Assembly: GCF_032362555.1 (NCBI RefSeq)
Contig: NC_083525.1
Location: forward strand, 2,465,501-2,529,500
DNA: 64,000 bases
From: Amyelois transitella
Taxonomy: Eukaryota; Arthropoda; Insecta; Lepidoptera; Pyralidae
Direction: 5' to 3'
Both the position numbers and the translations under genes were made by a program. Under the pieces are notes generated by a model. It had not been told where the DNA came from, ran no database searches, and saw only the letters and a program-made list of their open reading frames with translations. This document shows positions 44,211-54,613 of the stretch, piece after piece (within the stretch, counting starts at the first letter, position 1; every line of letters begins with the position of its first letter).

Positions 44211-45505
44211 CGAGGGGCGTTCAATGTATTCTCGGTATTGAGGTGATATACTAATGTTAAGGGTAATTAAATTATCTCACTAAGTAATAATACTCTTTGA
44301 GGGTATACATAAAAACAATTATTTAATTGTCACCGTTAGTATTCAAGATATCATTGCGAGAAGACAATTTAGATGACTGATTCGACAACGATGAAAAAAA
44401 TCGAGCATCGCGCTGTGATAAAATTCCTCACAAAACAAGGAAAAACTCAAAAAGTAATTCACGAAGAAATGGTGGCTGTTTACCAAGATTCTGCGCCTTC
44501 ATTATCTACAATTCAGAAGTGGTCAAGTGAATTTAAACGGGGTAGAGAGAGCATTGAAGACGATCCCCGTGCCGGTGGGCCGGTTAGTGCCGCTACTGAA
44601 GAAAACGTCAAATTAGTCGAGAAACTTGTACTCGAAGATGCCCGTGTAAGAGTGAAAATATTATCAGAAAGGACTAAGCTATCCGTAGGTACTATTCACA
44701 CTATCCTTCATGAGCGTCTGAATTTGTCAAAGGTCAGTGCAAGATGGGTGCCGCGAATGCTCACAGCGCTTCAGAAACAAGTGCGAGTTGACTGTTGCAA
44801 GGAGTTTTTGGAGCTTTGTGGTGAAAATCCACAAAGTATTTTCGATCGGATTGTTACTGGTGATGAAACGTGGGTTCATCACTATGACCCTGAGAGCAAG
44901 CAAGAGTCTATGCAGTGGCATAGAAAAGGAACAGACCCACCGAAGAAGTTCAAAGTCACCCCGTCCGCAGGAAAGCTCATGGCCACAGTGTTTTGGGATT
45001 CCAAGGGAATCTTGCTAATCGAGTACACAAAAAAAGGTCAAAGTATTACTGCTGCATCTTACGCAAACACCCTGCGTAATTTAAAGGAGGCAATTAAAGA
45101 AAAAAGACGTGGAAAATTGACCGCAGGTGTCTTGCTGCTTCACGACAACGCTCCGGTCCACAAGGCGCGTATCGCCAAGGCTGCTGTGCAGGAGTGTGGG
45201 TTTGAAGAAATCAATCATCCACCCTACAGCCCGGACCTAGCTCCTAGTGATTATTTTCTATTCCCAAATCTTAAAAAAGATCTTCGTGGAAAGCATTTTT
45301 CCGACGATGAAGAGTTGAAGGCAGCGATAAACGAACATTTTTCAGGCCACGAAGAAAAATATTTTTTAGAGGGTATCGCAAAGTTACTTTCCCGAACAAA
45401 TAAGTGTCTTGAGATGGTAGGGGACTATATTGAAAAATAAATTTTATTTAGAATTTTCTGCTGATTATTTCATGCCTATACCGAGAATACATTGAACTCC
45501 CCTCG
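44211..45505 (+). mobile_element. Intact mariner element
   Basis: 1295 bp. Terminal inverted repeats of 28 bp starting CGAGGGG.GTTCAATGTATT with one mismatch, flanked by TA at 44209-44210 and 45506-45507. It carries one uninterrupted transposase ORF. It lies between the convergent MTMR and WSCD genes, possibly inside the 3' UTR of WSCD. Confidence 0.96.
44373..45440 (+). CDS. Mariner transposase, uninterrupted, 355 aa
   Basis: Tc1/mariner superfamily DDE transposase that cuts and pastes the element at TA sites in the nucleus. Seen: paired HTH region in the first ~120 residues with the GRESIEDDPRAGGPV linker, WVPRMLT motif, then TGDETWVHHYDP (first Asp), LLHDNAPVHK (second Asp) and YSPDLAPSDYFLFPNLK (third Asp) with 34 residues between Asp 2 and Asp 3, and a normal end GDYIEK. 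The length of 355 aa is full length. One substitution stands out: the usual RSGRP is RAGGP. The start ATG at 44373 is 162 bp inside the left end, as usual for mariner. Confidence 0.95.
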   Translation: MTDSTTMKKIEHRAVIKFLTKQGKTQKVIHEEMVAVYQDSAPSLSTIQKWSSEFKRGRESIEDDPRAGGPVSAATEENVKLVEKLVLEDARVRVKILSERTKLSVGTIHTILHERLNLSKVSARWVPRMLTALQKQVRVDCCKEFLELCGENPQSIFDRIVTGDETWVHHYDPESKQESMQWHRKGTDPPKKFKVTPSAGKLMATVFWDSKGILLIEYTKKGQSITAASYANTLRNLKEAIKEKRRGKLTAGVLLLHDNAPVHKARIAKAAVQECGFEEINHPPYSPDLAPSDYFLFPNLKKDLRGKHFSDDEELKAAINEHFSGHEEKYFLEGIAKLLSRTNKCLEMVGDYIEK

Positions 45506-45507
45506 TA

Positions 45508-46450
45508 ACTTAACGATACTATATTTTATAATATATAAATACTTATTTTAAACGTGGGTTTTACAATTATATTCTAATTCTCTGCGACATACTGCTGCAT
45601 CCACAATGTTCAATGAGTTTGCGCTATAACACTAGGTACTTACTTTTGCTTGGTAGAATAACATAAGTGAGAAATTAAACAAGTACATACTTATCTAAGA
45701 AAGTGACATAAACAAGTAATTCTGAGACAAAACAGCTATACAACTGCACAGAAAATTGTGTACGATGCAAGTCGACGGCAAATTATTCTTATAGTTTCAA
45801 GTACAAGATATTTTTAATTTCTTATATTATTCAGATTTCTGTGATAAGCTCGTGTGATCTATATAGAAGCCTAAACTAAAATTACTTAAGTTCTTTCACA
45901 ACAAAGTTAATACATGTATAAAACAAGGTAATTCGACTAAATTTAAAGACTAGAATAATGAGGTAGGTAAGTAAACAATTAAAGCTTTGCTAAGTACGTA
46001 TTTAGGGCTAATTTATAACAACAATAAAAGATAACACTGAAATGATAAAATAAACTTTAAAAAATCACGATAATTTGAGGCTAGGTAGACTTGCCTCAAT
46101 AATATTATGAAAAAATTGTTAAAATAAACATAACAATAAATAATACTTTTTTCCTTTGACATTCTACATTTCTGTTCATTTTAATACTTACTCTATGGTA
46201 TGAGCGAACCACTATCACATAGTGCCGATAAGGTGACCGGCAACATTTTTTTTTAAATGCGGCAACACTTATGATTGAAAGTTTTCTTTTACCTTAGATT
46301 ATAAATTCATAGACATTGGTGATACAAAATTTCGCGAAGAAATTTAAAAAACATATAGGTATATGTCTCTCTTTGTTAATATTGCCTTTGAAATATCTGG
46401 TTTAGTTAGGCCTAGTTGGTTTGATCACATGGAGATAAATATTTTGTAAC
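45508..46450. other. AT-rich unique sequence, possibly WSCD 3' UTR
   Basis: No ORF or repeat recognised. Like 43325-44208, it looks like non-coding unique DNA between the two convergent genes. Confidence 0.3.
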
Positions 46451-46505
46451 ATTCAATACCGGATTTATCATTTAAAGTTAATGTGATATTCGGTGCAACG
46501 GTGAA

Positions 46506-46540
<35 letters not shown>

Positions 46541-46559
46541 ATTGCATCCGGTATTGAAT
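46451..46559. repeat. Inverted repeat around a TA microsatellite
   Basis: ATTCAATACCGGAT at 46451-46464 and its exact complement at 46546-46559 flank a TA run (46507-46540). MITE-like or cruciform-forming; no gene. Confidence 0.7.
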
Positions 46560-46883
46560 ATGAAAATGAAATACATGTCTACACAAATGATGTGAACTTA
46601 TTATTTCTACTTTCTGTGAACTACTCACTAGTTTTGGCGTTCAAAAACGTAATTTCATTAGTATTACTAGTGTCGAGAACTAGGTTTCCTGAATTAGATC
46701 CATCTAGTGGTGGGAGGTTAGTTTCTTTTAGTCCGTCCTGACCTGACCTCCCTCAAGACGCGAACCAATGGCTAGTTAAGGTTTGGCTTTGGCGTATTGA
46801 GAGCAGGAACAAGATTGAATTCTCTAGTATCGACTGTTGCGTCTGTGATAGCTAAAATGAATGATAACTTATTGTCTTTAAAA

Positions 46884-46937
46884 AACTATCGCTGTTTCGC
46901 TTTTTATTATGACGTGGAAAGGGACAGCGATAGTTTA
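46884..46937. repeat. Imperfect inverted repeat
   Basis: AAACTATCGCTGT and ACAGCGATAGTTT face each other about 28 bp apart, within a CG-richer patch (46780-47010) of unknown nature. Confidence 0.5.
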
Positions 46938-47254
46938 TCGCGCGATAAAAACGCCGTAGCGCGTGACACGCTCCGGGAAGCTGCCTTTACTTACGTAAGA
47001 GGGACGATTTAATTTTGGCTTCTAACTGACGGAGTTCAAAGTCACATAATTCTGGGCTTTCAGCATTCTGCAACATTCAGCTGAACGTACGGTATTACAT
47101 ATTCAGTTATAAATAGTTTGAAGCCATTTCATAGCCACTTCACAATCATTTTCAAAAGTTTACATGATATGCTGAACTCACTTCTCGCTTAAAAATATTT
47201 CTATACAACTAACCTGTTTACTAGCCTAACCTTTTCATTCATCTGAGCGAGGCT

Positions 47255-47400
47255 TCCACGAGTCTTTTCGAGACAATTTCTGTCTACCCCATAAGGGATA
47301 AATACTTGATACACATACGTATGTAAAGGACTAAGCCTTTGTATCCTTTCTCGAGACTAGTGGCTCTGTCTGCCCCGTAAAATGTTAAATACCTGTTATA
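47255..47400 (+). repeat. Decayed SINE tails next to WSCD exon 5
   Basis: Two tail copies: GTCTACCCCATAAGGGATAA (about 47281) and GGCTCTGTCTGCCCCGTAAA (about 47361), directly downstream of the WSCD stop codon, i.e. in the probable 3' UTR. Confidence 0.5.
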
Positions 47401-47417
47401 CATATAAACACAAGTAA

Positions 47418-47600
47418 CTAAGCCTTTCTCATCACCGTGACATTATTTTTCTTCTGATACTCATTCACCAGTCTCAATATCCTCTGACGGACCTGCTCTA
47501 AGCCTTTGTACATATCCGCAGTGTACGGATCGAAATCTTGGTGTTTGTTCTTCCTCCTGTATATGCCCTCCTTGTTCAGAATCGTGCAGTCCATGTCGTC
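47418..47600 (-). CDS. WSCD exon 5 (stop)
   Basis: Phase 0 in, ends in TAG at 47420-47418. Encodes [16 protein letters not shown] and the C-terminal helix [18 protein letters not shown]. Immediately beyond its acceptor lies a LINE 3' fragment inside intron 4. Confidence 0.88.
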   Translation of the reverse strand, partial: DDMDCTILNKEGIYRRKNKHQDFDPYTADMYKGLEQVRQRILRLVNEYQKKNNVTVMRKA

Positions 47601-50600
47601 CTGGTAACAGAATGTTTGATTATCCAAATTTATTATCAATTTATTATATGTATAGATCAAATACACACATACATACATAAAATCACGCCTCTTTCCCGGA
47701 GGGGTAGGCAGAGACTACCTCTTTCCACTTGCCACGATCTCTGCATACTTCCTTCGCTTCATCCACATTCATAACTCTTTCCATACAAGCTCGGCGGTTT
47801 CGGGTACTTTTGACCTGACCCTTTACCAGGACGTCCTTAATTTGATCAAGATACGTTCGTCTAGGTCTTCCCACTCCGACCTTCCCCTCCACACTCTCCT
47901 GTTTAGTCAACCTGCTCTCATTCATCCTCTCCACATGACCGAACCATCTTAACATACCCTTCAATCAAATAATATGCAATAAATAAGATATCAAGGTTTT
48001 TGTTATCATTAAGCCAAACAGCTGAATATGTCCTATCAGTATTTTGACAAGTCTGTCAACTGTCAAGACTGTTAGCCTTGTCTACCCCGCAAGAGATATA
48101 GACGTGATTATACAATATGTATGTATGTATGTAGCTCTTGTCTTCCGGTACAGAATGAGTCCAAGGTAATTTTAATACTTATTGTCTATGTTCATAATAT
48201 ATGACTTGAACTTATACCCTCTAGGTCATTGACCATAATACACTAGACTCACCTCGGAAACTGTATGGTTCAAGAACTGCAATATGGCATTCAGCTCAGT
48301 CCTGGTGTCTCGGACCAGCACCTCGTAGAACACCAGGTGTATGGGCCCGGGGAACTGCGTCAGCCATTTCTGGTGCATCACCTCCCATTCGCGCAATTGC
48401 TGGTATACGTGGGTTGCCCAGTCTGAAAAACCAAGTATTTTATATTGAAACATATGTATGACTGTATGAATCAAATACATGCATAAACATACACATAGAC
48501 TTTACTACTTCCTTTCACTTGCCACAATCCCTGCATACTTATTTTGCTTCATTCCAATTCATAATTCTCTTCATGCAAGCTCGTCAGTTTCTATCTTCCA
48601 CCACGCCTGTTTCCCAGTTAGAGAGAATGGATTTCCACTTGCTACGATCCTTACAGATCTCTCTCGCTTCCCAGCAGCAATAGAAAAAAGAATAGAACCG
48701 CTCTATCTCTTTTACATGGATGTCGTAAACGGCGATTGAGGCTACTAAACTTTGAATTCTTCTTTTTGGCGATGGGCTGGCAACCTATGACTACTATTGA
48801 ATCTCAATTACATTATTAAGCCGTATAGCTAAACGTGGCCTTTCAGTCTTTTAAAGGCTGAGAGAGCCACTCTCTACCCCGCAGAGGGTATAAACGTGAC
48901 TATATGTATATATATTTATGTAGATCAAGGCCAAAAAAAAAAACACAGAACTAAGACTAAAGACAAGTTTTTTATAAAGGCACTACATATTTTCATATTT
49001 TAGATATGTTTAACAAAGTTAGGTAAATTCTCTTTACCGGATCTCTTGTTGTTGTTTGACCTCCTCTTGAAGGCATATTTAGGCGCAGTGCCGATGTGAC
49101 CCTTAAAAAGTCGGTTAAAGTCCGCCTACAATGAACAAGGACAATAAATTAGTGAAGTATGTTAAATCATGTAGTAACTGGTATGTGAAAGACTCAAAAT
49201 ATTTGTTTTCTTCAAACCTTTGGCATTAGCAAAATTTTTCACAATGATCTATTCATGAAAAATTTATATGTACATTGTAACAAAATACTCATACACATGC
49301 ATGCTCAAACATATAAATAAAACAAATCTTATGCAAAAATTGGCATTAGAACAGCGTCAGGAAAAAGTATTGCATTTTGAACAAAATTCAGCGAAAAAAA
49401 AAGTAGTTTAAACTTTGGTTTAAATTAAGTTAAAACATTCAAGGATAAGGGTTGCCACACATAAATAAGGAAATTATAATTCAACAAGATTTACAATTTA
49501 ATCAGTATACAATCAAATTCAATACTTTCTTTCAAATAACAGAAAGTAGTCAATTCTATTTGTATGTCACCCCTTACAACTGAGAAGTAAGAACTAAACA
49601 AAAGTAAAATAAAATAGTTACCAAATAAAAATTGAATAGCCTTGGGAAAATTGTTAAACAAGGACAGCAACAACTGAAAGAGAAACAAGCAATAATTGAA
49701 CAAAAAATATATACATATAATCACGTCTTTATTTCTTAAGGTAATATTAGTCACTAATAGAATTTGTTTACTGTTTATAACTCCACTTTCATAACTTATT
49801 ATTTAATCAGGCAGTTTTTTTTAGGACTGCAGGCTCTGTAAACTCTGCAGGGAATATACTCTGCAGGGACGTGATTATATGAATGAATGATTAATTAGAT
49901 CTCTTCCATTAAAGAGTGACTAATAAACAATACACAGACCAAACTGCTGGGTCTAGAGATTTGAAATTTGGAGTGTAGGTTTCTATATTTTCAAAAGGTT
50001 CACATACACAGGATTAACTTCCCAACATTCCTACAGGAATGGAAATTAACAGGATTTTAGATTCTATGATGCAGGCCTCTAGTGTTTATTAAATTGTAAG
50101 ACAAAATTTACAAAGGCCATTCCATCCATTCCTTTTAAGGATCTCTTCCAGTCAACCAGTAAGGTTAAGATTATGATGCAACATTGTCAAATTGTTTGTA
50201 AGTATGTTAAAATTTATTAAATGTTATCAGTATTTTAAATTTGTTTCAATAACTTTTATAATACCATGCATTGCTACATCAAATAGAGTGCTCTTATTTT
50301 TATTGTGTGAATTACTATCTCTGTCCTGTTTCAAGTCATAATAAAAAAAAAGGAAAAAGGTGTATATCAAGCAGACGACAGAGCACTCAAGTATTCATCA
50401 GTCTGTGATGACGACAAGAAATAAACTCACTAAAATAGCATCTCGAGGGTTTCTAATTAATAGTACAGCCGCATCAAATTTATAGGTGTCCAATGGAGGA
50501 GCTCCGTGGGTCTTCACCACCAGTACAGAGCCATCCGTAGTGTTCTCAGCTGGGAACCCATGTAGTTTGAGACCATAGTCCATGTAGATAGACCCAGTTA

Positions 50601-51211
50601 CAATTCCTGAAAAATTGCTTTACAATTAAATTGATTGCCTTTTATGCCTGAGAATAATAAATAAAATAAAAAAATTTAATACATTACAAAATAGTTTATA
50701 TATTTACCATTTATATATTTACCATTTATATATTTGCCTATCAAATAAATTACAAAATAGTTTATATATTTACCACTTATAGTTTATATATTAGCCACTT
50801 AATGACCTTAGTTTTCTATAAAAATTGCACTTGTTGCATTCAGAAAAGTACTAATTATTCACACAATTGACAGGCTCATGTTCGTAAAAGCAAAGCTTAA
50901 AAAAAATAAACGACAATGTTTGTTAATTTAACGCACTTACCTGTAGACTGTTGCAACAAATATCTCAACCAGGTGTTTCCACTTCCAGGGAATGAAGCCA
51001 AAGCCGTCACCTTGGGGGCAGGAGGTGACCGCCATTTGAGCTCCTTACACCACTGCACTTGCGGCGTTTGCCGGTAACCGAAGTGATTCATATAGTTATT
51101 GCCGTAATACGAACTTTTCGCACCATGTAGGGGACTCAACATGAACAAAATTATTGAGAAATATAACATCACTACTGTTACAGCTACCAAGAATACTGAT
51201 TTGCGGGACAT
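47418..51211 (-). CDS. WSCD-family sulfotransferase, five exons
   Basis: Spliced CDS on the minus strand: 51211-50941, 50606-50431, 49125-49038, 48422-48253, 47600-47418; 888 nt, 295 aa, all GT-AG and in phase. Type II membrane protein: one hydrophobic segment at residues 6-26, lumenal catalytic domain after it. PAPS-binding motifs: [11 protein letters not shown] (73-83, 5'-phosphosulfate loop) and [12 protein letters not shown] (138-149, 3'-phosphate binding), plus VVKTHG (120-125). Family knowledge: WSCD proteins, including a Drosophila homologue, are Golgi sulfotransferases; vertebrate WSCD1/2 sulfate sialic acids. The insect substrate is unknown. There is no WSC domain, as in other insect members. 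The first in-frame ATG is at 51211. It is head to head with CNOT10. Confidence 0.9.
47665..47965 (-). mobile_element. LINE 3' end with reverse-transcriptase C-terminus and TATG tail
   Basis: 5'-truncated non-LTR retrotransposon in WSCD intron 4. On the minus strand it encodes about 93 aa ending in SAYPSGKEA, with [28 protein letters not shown] and [11 protein letters not shown], the C-terminal end of a non-LTR reverse transcriptase. It ends in a TATG repeat (CATA on plus, 47665-47680). It is the longest and youngest looking copy in the window. Confidence 0.85.
48007..48135 (+). mobile_element. SINE 3' fragment in WSCD intron 4
   Basis: TTAAGCCAAACAGCTGAATA, CTTGTCTACCCCGCAAGAGA, TATGTATGTATGTATG tail. 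Confidence 0.7.
48253..48422 (-). CDS. WSCD exon 4
   Basis: Phase 1 in, phase 0 out. Encodes [20 protein letters not shown], then [17 protein letters not shown], the FYEdL-like conserved strand of sulfotransferases. Confidence 0.9.
48676..48925 (+). mobile_element. SINE copy, diverged, WSCD intron 3
   Basis: Contains the GAATAGAACCGCTCTATCTC head side, GGCGATGGGCTGGCAACC and CTACCCCGCAGAGGGTATAA tail with a TATG/TATA end. The very 5' head is lost. Confidence 0.75.
49038..49125 (-). CDS. WSCD exon 3
   Basis: Phase 0 in, phase 1 out. Encodes [19 protein letters not shown] and a basic Lys/Arg/Asn stretch. Confidence 0.86.
49720..49895. repeat. Decayed SINE fragments in WSCD intron 2
   Basis: TATAATCACGTCTTTATTTC near 49719, GGCTCTGTAAACTCTGCAGG near 49840, and a short direct duplication of GGGAATATACTCTGCAGG. 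Confidence 0.4.
50431..50606 (-). CDS. WSCD exon 2
   Basis: Phase 1 in, phase 0 out. Encodes [29 protein letters not shown] and [14 protein letters not shown], the 3'-phosphate-binding strand. Confidence 0.9.
50684..50805. repeat. Short tandem repeats in WSCD intron 1
   Basis: TTTATATATTTACCA-type 16-bp units three times, and a longer duplication of ATTACAAAATAGTTTATATA about 65 bp apart. Confidence 0.65.
50941..51211 (-). CDS. WSCD exon 1 (TM segment and PAPS loop)
   Basis: Phase 1 at the donor CAG/GTAAGT. Encodes the start, membrane anchor, the [11 protein letters not shown] stem and [17 protein letters not shown]. Confidence 0.9.
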
Positions 51212-52123
51212 AACTAATGAGTTGTCGATAATTGTTTTATTAAGAAACAAACATTTGATTCATTATTCTAGAATTTTAAACATCGATCACCCAACACGTA
51301 AATAACGTATTGGCACTGTTTTCAAAGAACTGATTTAGGAAATATTTTTCAAAAAAATATAAAGATTATTTTGATATCTTCTTTTCCTAAATTTGTCTGA
51401 TAAATCATTCAAAATATATACCTATTTTAAAATAAAATTTGTATTTAAAATTAGGTAAAAGTATGTTCAGAAAACTGATCGACTGACCGACTGACTGACA
51501 GATAACAGCAATCAGACAAATTGCCCCGAATTGACACTGACAGACGAGTCCTGGTCGTGGTATGACAGACAGTTGCAAGAGTAAACAGTTTGCTTGTCTA
51601 GTGAGACTCGTTAGTTTAATCTCTTGTTAAACGACATCCACGGGAAATTATGTTGAGTAGTCCAATTCTAAAATTAACACATTAATGTATAATCTTCCTT
51701 GTACTTTACGTTATTTATATCTTATGAGGTAAACAGAGCCAACAGTTTCGCAGAATTAATAGGCCACTTTTCAATTATAATTTCCCCCTTTGATAACCTG
51801 ATTGACCAAACCGACATTTCATCAAGGCAAATGAGTTGCATGTCGATATCCCATCGAGTATTAGATTTCGATGGTACTGCTCGATACATAGGTATCTGTT
51901 AGGGTTTGATTGAAAACATTTGTTTTACTCAGGGAAAACAAATGACACATTTATTTGACATTGACATAGGTATTTGATACTTGTGTTGTGGTCTTGTGTT
52001 GACTGGTTGATTTGTTGATGTAAAAGGTTATTTTCAAATTTTCCCTTCATTTCAATTTTATGAAATAGCAAGCAGTACTGATTCATTTTATATAAGTAAT
52101 TAATTTGAAACGTTTAAATAAAA
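51212..52123. promoter_or_regulatory. Divergent WSCD/CNOT10 intergenic region
   Basis: About 0.9 kb between the two start codons, so it should hold both promoters and 5' UTRs. AT-rich, without an obvious TATA box. Traces of the TATG-tailed SINE are visible near 51620-51740 (ACGACATCCACGGGAAA and AGGTAAACAGAGCCAACAG). Confidence 0.45.
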
Positions 52124-53827
52124 ATGGCTAATAACAAAGACCGTGAGGAACCTGTTGTTCAGGCGAAGCAATGTTATTCAAAGAAAGACTTCTCAGGGAC
52201 ACTTATACACTTAAATGAACTTGAAAATCTGGTGGGAACCAACCATAAACGTGTGCAGCATAATAAGGCGGTTGTCGAATTCATGGCTAGTGACATGAAG
52301 AATCTAGACAAGTTTAAGAAGGCTATAGCTTTGCTCACAGGACTGAACTTCCCAGACATCGAACTCAAAGAATGGAACTCACCATTTCTGATATATAATT
52401 ACGCTGTCGTTTTATACCATTCAAGGTACTACTACCAATGCACTGTGTTACTTGAAAAACTTCTCAGTTCCAAAAATATTAAAGATGCTAAGCTTCAACA
52501 ACAAGCTATCCTATTGTTGCTAGAAGCGACACTCTGTCGGAGAACCTATGATAAGACTTTAGAAGTTGCTAAAACATATGGAGATATATTGAAGAGTAAT
52601 AATGAAGTATCTGATTTATTTGAAAGACTTGTAAACAGGGCTCAGCTTTTACTAGGGCAAAAAATTAAACTGAAGTTGAAAGGTGATTTCATAGAGAATA
52701 TATTCATAATTGCACAGCAACAATATCTCAATGGAGACGTGAAGGAAGCTGCAGACACACTTGGGCAATACAAAACGTTAAAACATAATTACAATTTGAA
52801 AACTCAAGGTGAAGATATTTGGGCCGCTATTAACAATAACCTTGGTGTTATATATTTGTCCATCAAGAAACCATTTTTGGCATCTAAGTACTTTCAGCAT
52901 GCAGTGAAAGAGCACTTCAAAGCCATGGAGAGTAATGACAGTGAAAGACTGATATCTTGCAGAGATCGACCACTCTATGTCTTCAATTTGGGACTTGCAC
53001 TACTTGCAGCAAATAACTCTGAAGGAGCTTTTGAATGTCTCGTAGAGGCAGCACGTCACTACCCTAACAACCCTCGAATATGGATGCATTTAGCTGAATG
53101 TTGTGTTAAAAAATGTTGCGGGGAAGAGGTCCAGCAGTATACTGTCAAAAAACTTGGAAGTGGTTCACACACTCGTATTTTGTTGGCTAGAGAGAACAAG
53201 GAGAAATATTCTACTTCTGGAGAATCATTCGCTATACCGTCACTATCTCTAGAATTTGCCGCTTTGTGTTTACGTAATGCCATCACTTTGTTGCCGAGTC
53301 AGGATTCAACTGCTGAGAATTCAGGGTTTCTCATTCAGGCTCCACCAGGCCCACCTATTAACATGAAACAGAGGAATGAACTAAAAAACTCAACATTAGT
53401 TTTGCAAAGCTACGTGTTGTTAAACCTACAGGATCCATTATCAGCTTTGATGAGTGCTAATGAGCTTCTGAGTCAACCAGATGTGTCTAGTAGTCACAAA
53501 GCTTGGGCCCATATTTATGCAGCTGAAGCATTAATTAATTTAGACAGAATAACTGATGCTGTGGAACACCTGCAGCCACCAATGATTCACGACTTGGTAT
53601 CTGTAATGCCATGTCAAATGAGAGACATGATTGCTGTATCTGTTTGGGCAAAAGCTGCCGTCTGTCATATATTGAGGGGTGATTTGGTGACTGCTAGAAA
53701 AATATTGCTTCAGATTAACTCACCGAGGGTGTTGCCACTACAAATGTATTTGGAAATTTGTACGGGGAACATTGAGAACTGTCACACTATACTAAAGAAG
53801 CTCAGATTTGCTAGTGCATCTCCTTGA
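52124..53827 (+). CDS. CNOT10: CCR4-NOT complex subunit 10, uninterrupted ORF
   Basis: 567 aa. CNOT10 forms a module with CNOT11 on the N-terminus of CNOT1 in the cytoplasmic CCR4-NOT deadenylase, which shortens mRNA poly(A) tails. Seen: an N-terminal helical region (QAKQCYSKKDFSGTLIHLNE), YNYAVVLYHSRYYYQCTVLL, then TPR-like helical pairs: INNNLGVIYLSIKKPFLASK, YFQHAVKEHFKAME, FNLGLALLAANNSEGAFECL and WMHLAECCVK; the C-terminal part has HKAWAHIYAAEALINLDR. It is shorter than the human protein (about 740 aa), as is usual for insects. Start: AAAATGG context, first ATG after an in-frame stop-rich leader. No intron is needed, unlike the neighbouring genes. Confidence 0.93.
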   Translation: MANNKDREEPVVQAKQCYSKKDFSGTLIHLNELENLVGTNHKRVQHNKAVVEFMASDMKNLDKFKKAIALLTGLNFPDIELKEWNSPFLIYNYAVVLYHSRYYYQCTVLLEKLLSSKNIKDAKLQQQAILLLLEATLCRRTYDKTLEVAKTYGDILKSNNEVSDLFERLVNRAQLLLGQKIKLKLKGDFIENIFIIAQQQYLNGDVKEAADTLGQYKTLKHNYNLKTQGEDIWAAINNNLGVIYLSIKKPFLASKYFQHAVKEHFKAMESNDSERLISCRDRPLYVFNLGLALLAANNSEGAFECLVEAARHYPNNPRIWMHLAECCVKKCCGEEVQQYTVKKLGSGSHTRILLARENKEKYSTSGESFAIPSLSLEFAALCLRNAITLLPSQDSTAENSGFLIQAPPGPPINMKQRNELKNSTLVLQSYVLLNLQDPLSALMSANELLSQPDVSSSHKAWAHIYAAEALINLDRITDAVEHLQPPMIHDLVSVMPCQMRDMIAVSVWAKAAVCHILRGDLVTARKILLQINSPRVLPLQMYLEICTGNIENCHTILKKLRFASASP

Positions 53828-54596
53828 TTAAATGTTTTTGATCTTATAATTTGTTTTCTTTAAATCCTAATATATATTTAGCTAGTGTCTGTCTAGTGAG
53901 CATTTGGTGGGTACCTACCAGGGAATTTGAAGTAAAAGAGTCCATCTCCTTGGTAACTATATATAATTATTCAAATTTTATGGTAGGAATAAATGATTTG
54001 CCAAGGTTTTGTTGTGTCAAGACTAACTTGACAGACTCTTAATCTCAACTAATATTATAAATGTGAAAATATGTTTAATAGTTACCTCTTCAGGAAGTGT
54101 CTATCAAAAAATCTTAAAATTTTGCATGTGTATATAGAATTTAGAAAGTTTACCTTCCATCCCGCTAAAACTATAGTTCCCATCAGCTTGTGAAAAACAT
54201 TCACTTTAGTAGGTGGCATGTGCCTGTGCTGGCAAAACTGCAGGTAAGAACTATGTACTTAACTTACTACTTACTTACTAATACATTGACTGCTGAAAAT
54301 ACCTTATTTCTTTCTTAATATTCCTTATTTCTAATAAATTGCATGTTTAGTTTATATATTACTTATATATATTTAAATATTGGGGCATATCGATATAATA
54401 TAAAAATGGCCTCATGAGGTCAAGGGTATATTTTCCATCACTTCAGTCAACCACAGGCTCAGGAATAAAGAGAGATGAAAGATAAAACATAGGACAATTG
54501 CACTTAAATCATTTCAGTTTAATAACCATGGCTTTAGCAAGTATTCAATAAATGGTGACAGTTCAATAAGTATAAAACAAGCAAATAAAATTATGT

Positions 54597-54602
54597 TTTA
54601 TT
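54597..54602 (-). terminator. POP4 polyadenylation signal
   Basis: AATAAA on the minus strand, 11 nt past the POP4 stop codon, followed by a second AATAAA-like run near 54584. This implies a very short 3' UTR. Confidence 0.55.
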
Positions 54603-54613
54603 GTGGAATATTA

